Shown here: in pieces, positions 45,918 through 53,095 of the stretch
Numbering within the stretch: position 1 is the first letter of the stretch
Layout: each line of letters starts with the position of its first letter
Assembly: GCA_017402995.1 (NCBI GenBank)
Contig: JAFQOV010000004.1
Location: 1-54,484, forward strand
Origin: Candidatus Gastranaerophilales bacterium
GTDB lineage: Bacteria > Cyanobacteriota > Vampirovibrionia > Gastranaerophilales > Gastranaerophilaceae
DNA length: 54,484 bases
Direction: 5' to 3'
Notes under the pieces: generated by a model
Told to the model about the DNA's origin: nothing
The model's database searches: none
What the model saw: only the letters and a program-made list of their open reading frames with translations
Translations under genes and position numbers: made by a program

Positions 45918-46456
45918 TTACAAATAAAAATTCATATAACTCTCATCTATGATATCCTGTTTGATGCCGATGTAGTGGAGGGTGATGGCGGAATATGAAT
46001 GGTTGAAAATCTTCTGCAGAAGTTCAATATTATCAAACTGTTTGTAATGATGGTAACCGAAAGTTTTGCGCAGAGAGTGTGTGCCGATTTTATCCTGAAG
46101 ATTTAATGTTTTTGCAGCCTTATTTAAAATCCTGTATGTCTGGTTGCGATCAAGTCTGTTGCCTTGTTGTGTAATAAATAATGGCTCGTCTTCCGGGCGG
46201 TTTTTTACAAAATCTTCAAGCACAACCTTTAACTCTGGATTTAACGGAAATCGCTTGTTTTTCTTCGTCTTTTTCTTTTTGATTTCGACATAATCCCTGC
46301 CCTTAACATTTCCTACATCAAGTTTCAAAATATCAGAAATCCTCAAGCCACAATTTATCCCGAAAATAAAAAGCACAAGGTCGCGTTTTTGCGTTTCAGC
46401 ACCGCCTTCTTTTTCTCAATATCCTCTCTATTCCTTATCGGTTGAACAATATTCAT
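45918..46456 (-). pseudogene. Frameshifted short tyrosine recombinase/integrase
   Basis: ATG 46456 has AGGAGG just upstream and opens MNIVQPIRNREDIEKKKAVL. Around 46377-46400 the frame must shift to reach the rest: FIFGINCGLRISD (catalytic Arg), RNQTYRILNKAA, GTHSLRKTFGYH (H-x-x-R) and HYIGI with the nucleophile Tyr. Full length would be ~178 aa, a minimal catalytic-domain recombinase like those of small mobile elements. The catalytic part stays open from GTG 46376. The HTH gene upstream is also frameshifted. This is a remnant of island mobility. Confidence 0.75.
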
Positions 46457-46464
46457 ACTTCCTC

Positions 46465-46732
46465 CTATATCCCATAATAGTCTACCCCCAAGTTATATCT
46501 CACGAAAAACTCAAAATCCTTGCTATATCTTTCGCCCGTAATGAGTTTAGAAACATAGCTTTCGGTCATTTTGAATCTTTTTGCAAGTTTCTTTTGCGTA
46601 AATTCTTTTTGCCGCAAAGCAAACCGTATCGCAAGTTCCCGCCTATATAAAAACACACTCTTTGTCTTTGCCAAATTTTCATCAGTACGTTGCTTAATAT
46701 AATCAATGCTTTGTAGCTCTTTTTTTCTTCAT
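46465..46732 (-). pseudogene. Frameshifted small HTH regulator
   Basis: GGAGG lies 5 nt before ATG 46732. The frame opens MKKK and is broken in an A7 run (plus-strand T run 46720-46726). With one A fewer it reads ELQSIDYIKQRTDENLAK and then the open part, containing the HTH FTQKKLAKRFKMTESYVSKL. Restored length is 89 residues. It lies 8 bp upstream of the integrase start, so the two form a regulator-recombinase unit. The part from ATG 46674 may still be translated (69 aa). Confidence 0.6.
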
Positions 46733-46771
46733 AAAAACCTCCGAAATACTCTGGGGAAACACATCTTAACT

Positions 46772-46882
46772 CTGTTTCCGAGAAACATCAAGTCCCAATT
46801 TATACTCGCTCGCATTAAACGGGTGCCTCACTCTCTGCTTGCTCAATTTGTGTCGAAATGATACAAACCAACTCGGAAACAG
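46772..46882. promoter_or_regulatory. Inverted pair of 11-bp sites in a divergent promoter region
   Basis: CTGTTTCCGAG (46772-46782) and its exact reverse complement CTCGGAAACAG (46872-46882) are spaced 100 bp apart between the HTH gene (leftward) and the 100-aa gene (rightward). Paired operators for the HTH protein are the simplest reading; recombinase sites are another. Confidence 0.45.
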
Positions 46883-46912
46883 TTCTAATTTGAGGTCGGA
46901 AGAGTGATTGAT

Positions 46913-47206
46913 ATGAGTACGATGAACAAAGATAAATACATATCAATTCAAGAATTAGTAAACAAATATGTTACCCGCGAAATTATTGTCAGAGGCGGAA
47001 AAAGTTTTGAAATTCTGTTATCAAGTATTGAGTTGGATTTACAGGAAAAGTATTTTGAACAAAAGCCGAAAATTGCTAAGATGCGAAGGTTTTACGATAT
47101 ACCGGTCTATTTTTATCTTTATGATAACGAGCTTTTCGTAGTCGATAAGCCGCTAAAAACAAAACAGAAAAAATTCCGCACACAAAAGAAGAATCTTTAC
47201 GGATAA
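46913..47206 (+). CDS. Hypothetical small protein (97 aa)
   Basis: MSTMNKDKYISIQELVNKYV and onward, with RFYDIPVYFYLYDNELFVV and a basic tail (KTKQKKFRTQKKNL). GTG 46904 and ATG 46913 are both possible; GGAAGAG spacing suits ATG 46913. It is divergent from the HTH-integrase pair and shares a control region holding the inverted 11-bp sites, so it may belong to the same mobile unit. No family recognised. Confidence 0.5.
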   Translation: MSTMNKDKYISIQELVNKYVTREIIVRGGKSFEILLSSIELDLQEKYFEQKPKIAKMRRFYDIPVYFYLYDNELFVVDKPLKTKQKKFRTQKKNLYG

Positions 47207-47326
47207 AAGTTCTATACTTCCGCCTCCGCCGCTCAATAAATCACTCCCAAATGAAACAAAACCTCGCACAGCATGTGGCAGAGCATATTTGGAGGTATGG
47301 GAAAACATATGAGGAATTATTACAAG

Positions 47327-47575
47327 TTACTTAACTTTAAATCCTGCTTTCTTAAATATTTTTTTAACTTCATTGCATACATCATCTTGTATAGTAGCAA
47401 CAGTTTTACTAATAGCGGTTCTTCTTATTGATGTATAATCATTAGAATTCCCGCAATTTGCGCACCTTATCATATCCCCAGAAATTGGCTGATAACCTTC
47501 ATATGGAAGTTCAAATATTTTCGCTCTACAAAAAACACATTTTAATTCAACTTTATAATTAGTTTTAAGTGACAT
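47327..47575 (-). CDS. Small zinc-ribbon-like protein (82 aa)
   Basis: CVFCRAK and CANCGN, about 25 residues apart, form a two-knuckle (CxxC) zinc ribbon. The rest (RRTAISKTVATIQDDVCNEV) is helical. Its ATG overlaps the previous stop by one base (TAATG), so it is translationally coupled to the 205-aa gene. Last gene of a three-gene operon. Small zinc ribbons of this kind often bind nucleic acid or a partner protein; function here unknown. Confidence 0.6.
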   Translation of the reverse strand: MSLKTNYKVELKCVFCRAKIFELPYEGYQPISGDMIRCANCGNSNDYTSIRRTAISKTVATIQDDVCNEVKKIFKKAGFKVK

Positions 47576-48192
47576 TATATTCCCATTCCAGTTAAAAATT
47601 TGATTATTTCAACCGCACATTCTGAAGTAATACCGCTCACGATAGGAGTGCTGATGAATTCTTTTAGTTTGCTTAATACTGTTTTCTTTTCTTCGTCAGT
47701 AGCATCTGATTTTTTGATTTCATCAATTATATAATAGAATGTGTTACTTAAATTTTGGATATTATGATTACCTGCTTGTAAATTTGTTGCTGTTACTGGA
47801 CCATTAAAAGTTATATTTGTTGTATCAGAAACTGCTGGTTTATATGTAGCTCGTTCTATTGACAATGCTCTATCCATCCCCTCATCAGTAATATACATCT
47901 GCCCATAACCTCTATATAGACTTGCTATAAATTTGTGTGTTATTCCAAAATTCAAAACAAGATCAAAATCATCTTTTGGAATTTTATTCTCAGATACAAG
48001 CAGTTTTCTATCTTCACCGTCTTTAGTATTTTCATCTTCAATATTTATTTTATTGAAATTAAATGTTACTTGCTTGTAGTTAGAAGCTCCATATTTTTCT
48101 ATTTCATTTTTCATATAGATAAGAAGCACATTTAAGTAATCATCTTTCTGTTTTGGAGTTAATTCTCGCTCTTTAATTTTTGTTGATATCAT
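47575..48192 (-). CDS. Unknown protein with Asn/Gln/Gly motif (possible amyloid-signalling type) and wHTH-like region
   Basis: 205 aa. Residues ~75-115 (FGITHKFIASLYRGYGQMY followed by ITDEGMDRAL) look like a winged-helix end. Residues ~126-148 (ITFNGPVTATNLQAGNHNIQ) have alternating Gly/Asn/Gln and beta-formers, resembling the short prion/RHIM-like amyloid motifs of some bacterial defence or signalling proteins. A helical tail follows (VLSKLKEFIST ... IIKFLTGMGI). No family known. It is the middle gene of the operon 48526-47327. The amyloid reading is inference from composition. Confidence 0.55.
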   Translation of the reverse strand: MISTKIKERELTPKQKDDYLNVLLIYMKNEIEKYGASNYKQVTFNFNKINIEDENTKDGEDRKLLVSENKIPKDDFDLVLNFGITHKFIASLYRGYGQMYITDEGMDRALSIERATYKPAVSDTTNITFNGPVTATNLQAGNHNIQNLSNTFYYIIDEIKKSDATDEEKKTVLSKLKEFISTPIVSGITSECAVEIIKFLTGMGI

Positions 48193-48208
48193 TATATATT
48201 ATTCCTTT

Positions 48209-48526
48209 CTATTCGTCGTTAGAGATTAGTGCATTTTTGCCGTCAATTTCAATTATCAATAATCTTGTCAATACTTCTGTATCTCTTACTTTATTAAAAG
48301 CTTTAAGAAATTCTTGTTCAGCTTCCTCTCGATTCAACCACCCCCATAAGGTTGTATTCGGTAAATTGTAAGATACTTTGTCAACGGACATACTGTTATA
48401 TAAAGACCCATCACTTGCCTTTGATATTGTTGCCGCAGAAATATTCCCATATTTTGACAGATCATAATTAATAACACTGACTTTTTTGTCTTTTCGAAAT
48501 TCAAATTTTTTAGAATTTTTGCTCAT
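48209..48526 (-). CDS. Hypothetical protein, first gene of a three-gene operon (105 aa)
   Basis: MSKNSKKFEFRKDKKVSVIN with LPNTTLWGWLNREEAEQEFL and RDTEVLTRLLIIEIDGKNAL. Mixed alpha/beta, no signal peptide, no known family. AAAGGAAG lies upstream of the ATG. It is followed 16 bp later by the 205-aa gene. Facing the divergent fic gene, which starts 210 bp away. Confidence 0.55.
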   Translation of the reverse strand: MSKNSKKFEFRKDKKVSVINYDLSKYGNISAATISKASDGSLYNSMSVDKVSYNLPNTTLWGWLNREEAEQEFLKAFNKVRDTEVLTRLLIIEIDGKNALISNDE

Positions 48527-48735
48527 AAATACTTCCTTTCAAATTCATCTTAGGTTAACAATTAAAATTAAACAGATAAATCGTAAAATTGTCAATCGCT
48601 TATTAAACAAATTTTAATAATTTGTTACATTAATAAACTTTTTTATACTTTTTATTTATTAAAACGAAACGCTTGAAAAATTTATGTATATAATGTATAT
48701 TATACCATGTGTATTAAATAATTTTAGGAATCATT

Positions 48736-49869
48736 GTGAAAAGCTTAAAAAAACAAGAAGAATATAATCCATTTATACCTCCGCTGTTGACGGACAATAA
48801 ATTTGATTTTAAAGATAAACGAATATATATGCTATTAGAACGTGCAGCTTCTGTTTTAGGTAAATTAAACATGCTATCAAAAAATTCAGATTTTGCAAAT
48901 CTTTTTACAGATATGCATGTATATGTTGAGGCTTTTGAATCAAGTGAAATTGAAGGCACCCATGCCGATAAAGCAGAAGTTGTCAAAAAAGACGAATCAG
49001 ATAAAACAAATAGGGATTTGACCATAACAAGAAATTTATACAATCTATATTTGAAAATGAATAACAAATTAGCTACTAGCAAAAATTTTTCATTAAATAT
49101 ATCCTGTATTGAAAAAATGCACAGCGATTTATTCAAAAATATGCCAAAAACAAGTAATGAAGTTGGAAAAATAAGAACAAAACAAAATTTTGTTGGAGGA
49201 ACCAACATATTAGATGCTCTATATATACCTCCACCACCCGATAAAGTTTCAAATCTATTAGAAGATTTAAATAAATTTTGGCAAAATAGGCAGGATTTTA
49301 TTCCATACTTAATAAAAATTGCAATATATCACTATCAGTTCGAAACGATACACCCTTTTGGTGATGGAAATGGGAGAATTGGTCGATTAATAACAAATTT
49401 ACAGTTAAAAGAGTGTGACTTGCTGGATTTGCCTGTTTTATGTCTTTCTAATTATTGGAAAAAAAACAAGGGTAATTACTATAATGCAATATCAAATGCT
49501 AGATATTCAAATGACATTGAATATTGGATAAGGTTCTTTTTATCCTCAATATATTCAACTTCTATAGAGAGAATTGAAACCATTATAAAAATTAATGAAA
49601 CATTGAGTAAACATAAGAAAATACTGGAAAAAGATGAACAAGATAATTCAAATATTATATTAACACATTTAATAAAAGTATCTCCATTTATTACAGCAAA
49701 AGAAGCTCAAGAATTAACGGGTTCTACATATCAAGGGGCAAATAAAATCATAGAAAAATTTGTTAATTTAGGAATATTAAAGGAGTATTCACAAAATAAA
49801 AGAAACCGAATTTTTGTTTTTGATGAATATGATAAATTAATATTTAATTTAATTGATGAACTTGATTAA
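48736..49869 (+). CDS. Fic family protein (class II, N-terminal inhibitory helix, C-terminal wHTH)
   Basis: Fic proteins AMPylate target proteins. The active site is HPFGDGNGRIGR (206-217), matching H-x-F-x-(D/E)-G-N-G-R-x-x-R. SSEIEG (69-74) fits the inhibitory motif S-x3-E-G, so activity is probably self-blocked in cis. IPPPPDKVSNLLEDL is also typical. The C-terminal ~80 residues (ITAKEAQELTGSTYQGANKI and so on) form a winged helix. 377 aa with GTG start. It may act as a regulator or toxin-like module in the island; the target is unknown. Confidence 0.9.
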   Translation: MKSLKKQEEYNPFIPPLLTDNKFDFKDKRIYMLLERAASVLGKLNMLSKNSDFANLFTDMHVYVEAFESSEIEGTHADKAEVVKKDESDKTNRDLTITRNLYNLYLKMNNKLATSKNFSLNISCIEKMHSDLFKNMPKTSNEVGKIRTKQNFVGGTNILDALYIPPPPDKVSNLLEDLNKFWQNRQDFIPYLIKIAIYHYQFETIHPFGDGNGRIGRLITNLQLKECDLLDLPVLCLSNYWKKNKGNYYNAISNARYSNDIEYWIRFFLSSIYSTSIERIETIIKINETLSKHKKILEKDEQDNSNIILTHLIKVSPFITAKEAQELTGSTYQGANKIIEKFVNLGILKEYSQNKRNRIFVFDEYDKLIFNLIDELD

Positions 49870-50271
49870 GAAATAATTGTAAATTCATAAAATAAATATT
49901 GTTTAACTTTCCGACTAGCTTCCGAGTTCGGAGGGTGCAGTTTCAAAATGGACTTTTTGTCCGAAAAGTGTCATCGGGGGAATGTGGCGATATATTTAGG
50001 TTTTAGCGATTTGGGTGGATTTATTGTGGAAAGTTGCCGCCAAATAAGTGACAATAAAGTGACTTTCTGAGTAGTTTCAGTCAACCACTTGGAAGAGGGT
50101 GTACTTCAAACATAAAGCCGAATTTCGGCAGAAAAACAATTTTTTAAATGTCCCATTAAAACCCAATTTCCCCCGAAACTTAAAAAGTTTGAGAATTCTC
50201 TCAAACTTCTGGGGGTACTTTTCTCAATCTCTCTGATAATCTACATTCCGCCCTAATCAAAATCCGCTGGA
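49870..50271. other. Gene-free stretch of different composition with repeats and a hairpin
   Basis: No gene with start and stop is visible. About 49910-50170 looks richer in G+C than its surroundings. It contains AAGTGAC twice at an 11-bp period (near 50048-50065), a short hairpin GCCGAATTTCGGC, and a larger one: AAGTTTGAGA / TCTCAAACTT (50185-50208, loop ATTC) inside CCCCC (50170-50174) and GGGGG (50211-50215). One minus-strand frame is open for ~30 codons and then stops. It may be the worn end of a mobile element or hold an RNA. Confidence 0.3.
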
Positions 50272-50275
50272 CTTC

Positions 50276-50305
50276 GAACCAAGAAGGCTTTCGCCTTGTT
50301 GGTTC
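50276..50305. repeat. Strong hairpin near the tRNA region
   Basis: GAACCAA-G-AAGGC, loop TTTC, GCCTT-G-TTGGTTC: 12 pairs with one mismatch. There is no T run, so it is not a standard terminator. The arms contain TTCGAACC-like T-arm sequence on the left, so it may derive from a broken tRNA. Confidence 0.4.
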
Positions 50306-50368
50306 TCAAACAATGGTAATTAAAGATGAAGAAAAAGTCGGGACAAGCCCGACATATTTCTTTGCAAT

Positions 50369-50387
50369 AAAAAACTCCCCAGGTTGG
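50369..50387 (-). repeat. Truncated copy of the tRNA-Asn 3' end (att-like direct repeat)
   Basis: Nineteen bases identical to 50565-50583, covering the last 12 nt of tRNA-Asn and 7 nt beyond. A terminator-like GTCGGG/CCCGAC hairpin lies just left of it, as one lies left of the intact tRNA. Either an attachment-site duplication left by an integrating element or the rest of a lost tRNA gene. Confidence 0.55.
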
Positions 50388-50523
50388 CAAGTAAATTGTT
50401 TGAGTAATTCGCTTTGCTCAAACTCAAACTAATTTTTTGCACTCGTCAAATCACAAAATCAAAGATTTTGGATTTGTCGCGAACTCGAACCAAGGTTCAA
50501 ATCCTAACTCTAAAAATCTTCAA

Positions 50524-50563
50524 ATATTTAAAAAGGACAGGCAAGCCTGTCCTTTTTAAATAT
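50524..50563 (-). terminator. Rho-independent terminator after tRNA-Asn
   Basis: A perfect 19-bp hairpin with loop AA, core AAAAAGGACAGGC / GCCTGTCCTTTTT, starting 8 nt from the tRNA 3' end. The T run after the GC-rich part in both directions means it can work both ways. Confidence 0.85.
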
Positions 50564-50571
50564 GAAAAAAC

Positions 50572-50642
50572 TCCCCAGGTTGGACTCGAACCAACAACCT
50601 ACCGGTTAACAGCCGGTTGCTCCGCCATTGAGCTACTGAGGA
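50572..50642 (-). tRNA. tRNA-Asn (anticodon GTT)
   Basis: On the minus strand the acceptor arms TCCTCAG / CTGGGGA pair in full (one G-T). The D arm GCTC..GAGC, the anticodon stem around CTGTTAA (GTT, plus-strand 50608-50610) and the T arm with GTTCGAGTC are all present. It is 71 nt long without encoded CCA. The defence island lies on its 3' side, the usual side for integration into tRNA genes. Confidence 0.95.
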
Positions 50643-50731
50643 TTAGCGTTTTTAATTATTTAATTGTTACTACCGCTCAATAGCTTCGCAATTGCTCCGA
50701 TTTTCTTATCGTTTCGCCTTCGGCTCACTGG

Positions 50732-50768
50732 GAGCTACTGAGGATTAGCGTTTTTTAATTATTTAATT
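50732..50768 (-). repeat. Truncated copy of the tRNA-Asn 5' end and upstream sequence
   Basis: Repeats 50630-50665 (the first 13 nt of tRNA-Asn plus ~23 nt upstream) with one added T. Before it, GCTCCG and a GCCTTCGGC hairpin replace the rest of the tRNA. Together with the 3' fragment at 50369 it shows that the tRNA is flanked by partial copies of both ends. Confidence 0.6.
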
Positions 50769-50854
50769 TTTCCGCACCACAAAGGTACTTTTTAATAATA
50801 CCAAAAAAATTTTTTAGCGCAAGTATTTTTTAAAAATATAAACTTTTTAGCACT

Positions 50855-50882
50855 TTCAAGTTAAGAAAAAAAATGTTATAAT
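50855..50882 (+). promoter_or_regulatory. Sigma-70-type promoter of the YtxH operon
   Basis: TTCAAG, 16 nt, TATAAT, ending 26 nt before ATG 50909, with AAAGGAG between. The -10 box is perfect and the -35 box is moderate. Confidence 0.55.
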
Positions 50883-50908
50883 CAAAAAAAATTACAAAAG
50901 GAGTCAAA

Positions 50909-51220
50909 ATGAGCAAAAAAGAAGACAGTTCTTTTAACTTTGCACTTGGTATTTTAGCTGGTGTCGTGGGCGGAATTATCGCAGGCGTTTTACTAGCACC
51001 AAAACCAGGCAGCGAAACAAGAGAAGAACTCAAAGAAGCGTTTGACGATTTCAAAGAAAAATATTCCCCTGAAATCATTCAAGCAAAAGAACAAGCAATC
51101 ACTGCAATAAAAGATACAAAAGGCAAAATAGAAAACGCATATACAAAATTTAACGACTATTTAAAAGCAAAACAGTTAGCAAAAGCTAAAAATAACGAAA
51201 CAAATGTTGATGAAATGTAG
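50909..51220 (+). CDS. YtxH domain protein
   Basis: 103 aa. The YtxH signature is at residues 11-45: LGILAGVVGGIIAGVLLAPK followed by PGSETREELKE, a glycine-rich membrane helix then a charged helix. The remainder is a helical tail. YtxH proteins are small membrane or envelope-stress proteins of uncertain role. It is the first gene of a three-gene operon, with the next start 6 bp later. The AAAGGAG site is strong. Confidence 0.85.
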   Translation: MSKKEDSSFNFALGILAGVVGGIIAGVLLAPKPGSETREELKEAFDDFKEKYSPEIIQAKEQAITAIKDTKGKIENAYTKFNDYLKAKQLAKAKNNETNVDEM

Positions 51221-51226
51221 GTAGAG

Positions 51227-51580
51227 ATGTTAAATGCAAGTACAAGTTTTTCAATTTTAATGTTAACAAGCGTTGTTTGCGTTGTTGTTTTGACGATTTT
51301 TATTTGCAAATTAATCGTTAGTGTAATTAAATTAACAAACAATGCGAATATAATAGCTAATAGTGTACAACAAGAAATTGAACCAACCCTAAAAGAACTT
51401 AAAGAGGCTGCAAAATCAATCAACTCAATTGCAAACAGCGCAGATTTGAAATTTCAAAATACAAAATTGGGGCTATCTTCCCTAATTGGTGCGACTGCTT
51501 GCTTGGGTGGAAAGCTAAAAAGCTTCTCTGAAGGCATAATGAAAGGAATTTCATTTGGCTTAGGGTTATTTAAAAAATAA
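51227..51580 (+). CDS. DUF948-like membrane protein
   Basis: 117 aa with one N-terminal membrane helix (FSILMLTSVVCVVVLTIFIC), then a coiled segment with EIEPTLKELKEAAKSINSIA, the pattern of DUF948 proteins that commonly sit next to YtxH genes. The end is GLSSLIGATACLGG and a second weak hydrophobic part. Start GTA-GAG ATG with AGG upstream. Likely partner of the two YtxH proteins at the membrane. Confidence 0.65.
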   Translation: MLNASTSFSILMLTSVVCVVVLTIFICKLIVSVIKLTNNANIIANSVQQEIEPTLKELKEAAKSINSIANSADLKFQNTKLGLSSLIGATACLGGKLKSFSEGIMKGISFGLGLFKK

Positions 51581-51594
51581 GAAAGGAAATTTAT

Positions 51595-51858
51595 ATGTCA
51601 GCAGGTAAATTTATAGCAGGTTTTGTTGTGGGCGGTATTGTTGGCGCTATTACAGGCGTTTTGTTAGCTCCTCGCTCTGGCGAAGAAACTCGCGAAATGA
51701 TAAAAGAATCTTCTAAAAAAGCGTATGATAAAGCGCATCAAGCCGTTAAAGAAATTCAAGACAAAGCCGAATCAATCAGCAATGATATGACGCAAAAAGG
51801 CGAAGAATTAATCAATAAAATTCAAGGCATGATTGATAAACAAAAGCAAGAAAATTAA
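51595..51858 (+). CDS. YtxH domain protein
   Basis: 87 aa. KFIAGFVVGGIVGAITGVLL followed by APRSGEETREMIKESS is a clear YtxH motif, with a helical tail (AHQAVKEIQDKAESISNDM). It is a paralog of the protein at 50909 in the same operon, 14 bp after the DUF948-like gene, with AAAGGAAA upstream. A terminator follows the stop. Confidence 0.88.
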   Translation: MSAGKFIAGFVVGGIVGAITGVLLAPRSGEETREMIKESSKKAYDKAHQAVKEIQDKAESISNDMTQKGEELINKIQGMIDKQKQEN

Positions 51859-51871
51859 ATATAAAAACTGA

Positions 51872-51896
51872 ATGCGGGTCTCGGACCCGCATTTTT
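51872..51896 (+). terminator. Rho-independent terminator of the YtxH operon
   Basis: ATGCGGGTC / GACCCGCAT, a 9-bp stem with a 3-nt loop, then TTTTT. It also lies close to the convergent XRE gene stop at 51901. Confidence 0.9.
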
Positions 51897-51900
51897 GTGT

Positions 51901-52137
51901 TTAAAATTTAAAATCAAAAAGCTCTCTTAATTCAACTCCAAGAGCATTTGCCAAAAGTTTCATTGTCTTGATTGTGACGTTTGCCTCGCCACGTTCTATT
52001 TGTCCGATATAATTAAAATTCATGTTGACTATTTCAGCCAATTTAATCTGAGAAAATTTTTTAGATTTTCTAATATATGCTAGTTTTGCGCCAAATTTTT
52101 TCTCTATGTCTTTATTAATATCCATATTAATAAGCAT
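51901..52137 (-). CDS. XRE-family HTH regulator
   Basis: 78 aa. A helix-turn-helix of the Cro/CI type fills the protein: FGAKLAYIRKSKKFSQIKLA followed by IVNMNFNYIGQIERGEANVT and LLANALGVELRELF. Either ATG 52137 or the ATG four codons later could start it; no clear ribosome site is seen. It is divergent from the gene at 52292, so it may control that gene or itself. Confidence 0.85.
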   Translation of the reverse strand: MLINMDINKDIEKKFGAKLAYIRKSKKFSQIKLAEIVNMNFNYIGQIERGEANVTIKTMKLLANALGVELRELFDFKF

Positions 52138-52291
52138 TATATTTGTTTATGTAATTATTTTCTAACAGTCATTGGTATATAATTCATAGTTAATAACTAT
52201 TAATTTTTGTAACATTGCATTAAAATTTTATTAATATTTTGGATTTCAAAGTTTTAATATTATTACAAACAACAGCAAGCAAGGAGGAAAA

Positions 52292-52621
52292 ATGGAAATT
52301 TCAACACAAAAAGGATATGGTTTAACGCAAAACGGAAACCAATACAAAAAATGCAAAACTGCAAAAATTGCAGGTGCAGTTACGGGCACCGCTGCAGCCG
52401 TAGCTGTGGGTTTACAGGGCATAAATTCACTAAAAAAAGGGCAGCTTCCAAAATCCATGCGCAATATAGACGTAATTCATACTACAGCAATTTTAGCGAG
52501 CATTTGGGGCGCTATTGGTACCGGTGCTGGTGCGATTATTGACCATTTCATTAACAATAACAGAAAACAAGAAGCTGATGGCGCAGCAATTCAAAAACAA
52601 AAGCTAAATACGCAAGTTTAA
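52292..52621 (+). CDS. Small protein with two hydrophobic segments
   Basis: 109 aa. Hydrophobic Ala/Gly-rich segments at ~25-46 (AKIAGAVTGTAAAVAVGLQG) and ~64-86 (TTAILASIWGAIGTGAGAII) probably form a membrane hairpin. The tail is polar. AAGGAGG lies 5 nt from the ATG. No family known. The next gene starts 15 bp later and is probably cotranscribed. Confidence 0.6.
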   Translation: MEISTQKGYGLTQNGNQYKKCKTAKIAGAVTGTAAAVAVGLQGINSLKKGQLPKSMRNIDVIHTTAILASIWGAIGTGAGAIIDHFINNNRKQEADGAAIQKQKLNTQV

Positions 52622-52636
52622 ATTACAGGAGGAAGT

Positions 52637-53095
52637 ATGTGTATAGGTGTTAGTAATATCGGTAATTATAGACAAAATTATGATTATAATTTTAAACAAG
52701 AAAATAAAACTCAAGCAAGCAACCCCATAAAAACAACTGTGCAAGCAAATAAGAGTAATTCTCTTGATGAATATGATAATTATATGTCTTTTCAAGGGGC
52801 TATTGGACAAGCGCAAGTGAACATGGATAAAAATAATTTTGCAAATAAGACATCAGCAAATAACGAAAAAGAAGATAAACATATAATAGATACATTTGTA
52901 AAATATATGGAAGCCGCAAAAAATCTTTTAGACGTTGCAGATGCGACAGCTGAAGATTGCCAAGCTTTTGCAGATATTGCTGAAAATATCGCTAATATAT
53001 ATGAAGATAGCAATTTAACAATGAAAGAAAAAGCAGATGCAATTCTTGGTTTTAAAGAACAAGTAAGCGAAATAACAGACAAATATGGAAATTAA
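52637..53095 (+). CDS. Hypothetical protein with SFQGA motif
   Basis: 152 aa, soluble. The N-terminal ~45 residues are Asn/Gln/Lys-rich and end at YMSFQGAIGQA, close to the KVSFG motif of other proteins in this window. The C-terminal half is helical and acidic (DTFVKYMEAAKNLLDVADAT, EDCQAFADIAENIANIYED). CAGGAGG lies upstream of the ATG. The gene ends overlapping by 4 nt the convergent glycosyltransferase stop. Function unknown. Confidence 0.6.
   Translation: MCIGVSNIGNYRQNYDYNFKQENKTQASNPIKTTVQANKSNSLDEYDNYMSFQGAIGQAQVNMDKNNFANKTSANNEKEDKHIIDTFVKYMEAAKNLLDVADATAEDCQAFADIAENIANIYEDSNLTMKEKADAILGFKEQVSEITDKYGN

Noticed and set aside
47251-47334. 27-codon frame MKQNLAQHVAEHIWRYGK and onward
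   Set aside because: The sequence looks protein-like but has no ribosome site and runs into the end of the convergent zinc-ribbon gene; at most a remnant of a gene end.
48714-49208. 164-codon minus-strand open frame inside fic
   Set aside because: It lies fully opposite the conserved fic coding sequence and has no recognisable domain.
50414-50683. 89-codon open frame across the tRNA-Asn
   Set aside because: It reads through the tRNA gene and its terminator in an arbitrary frame.
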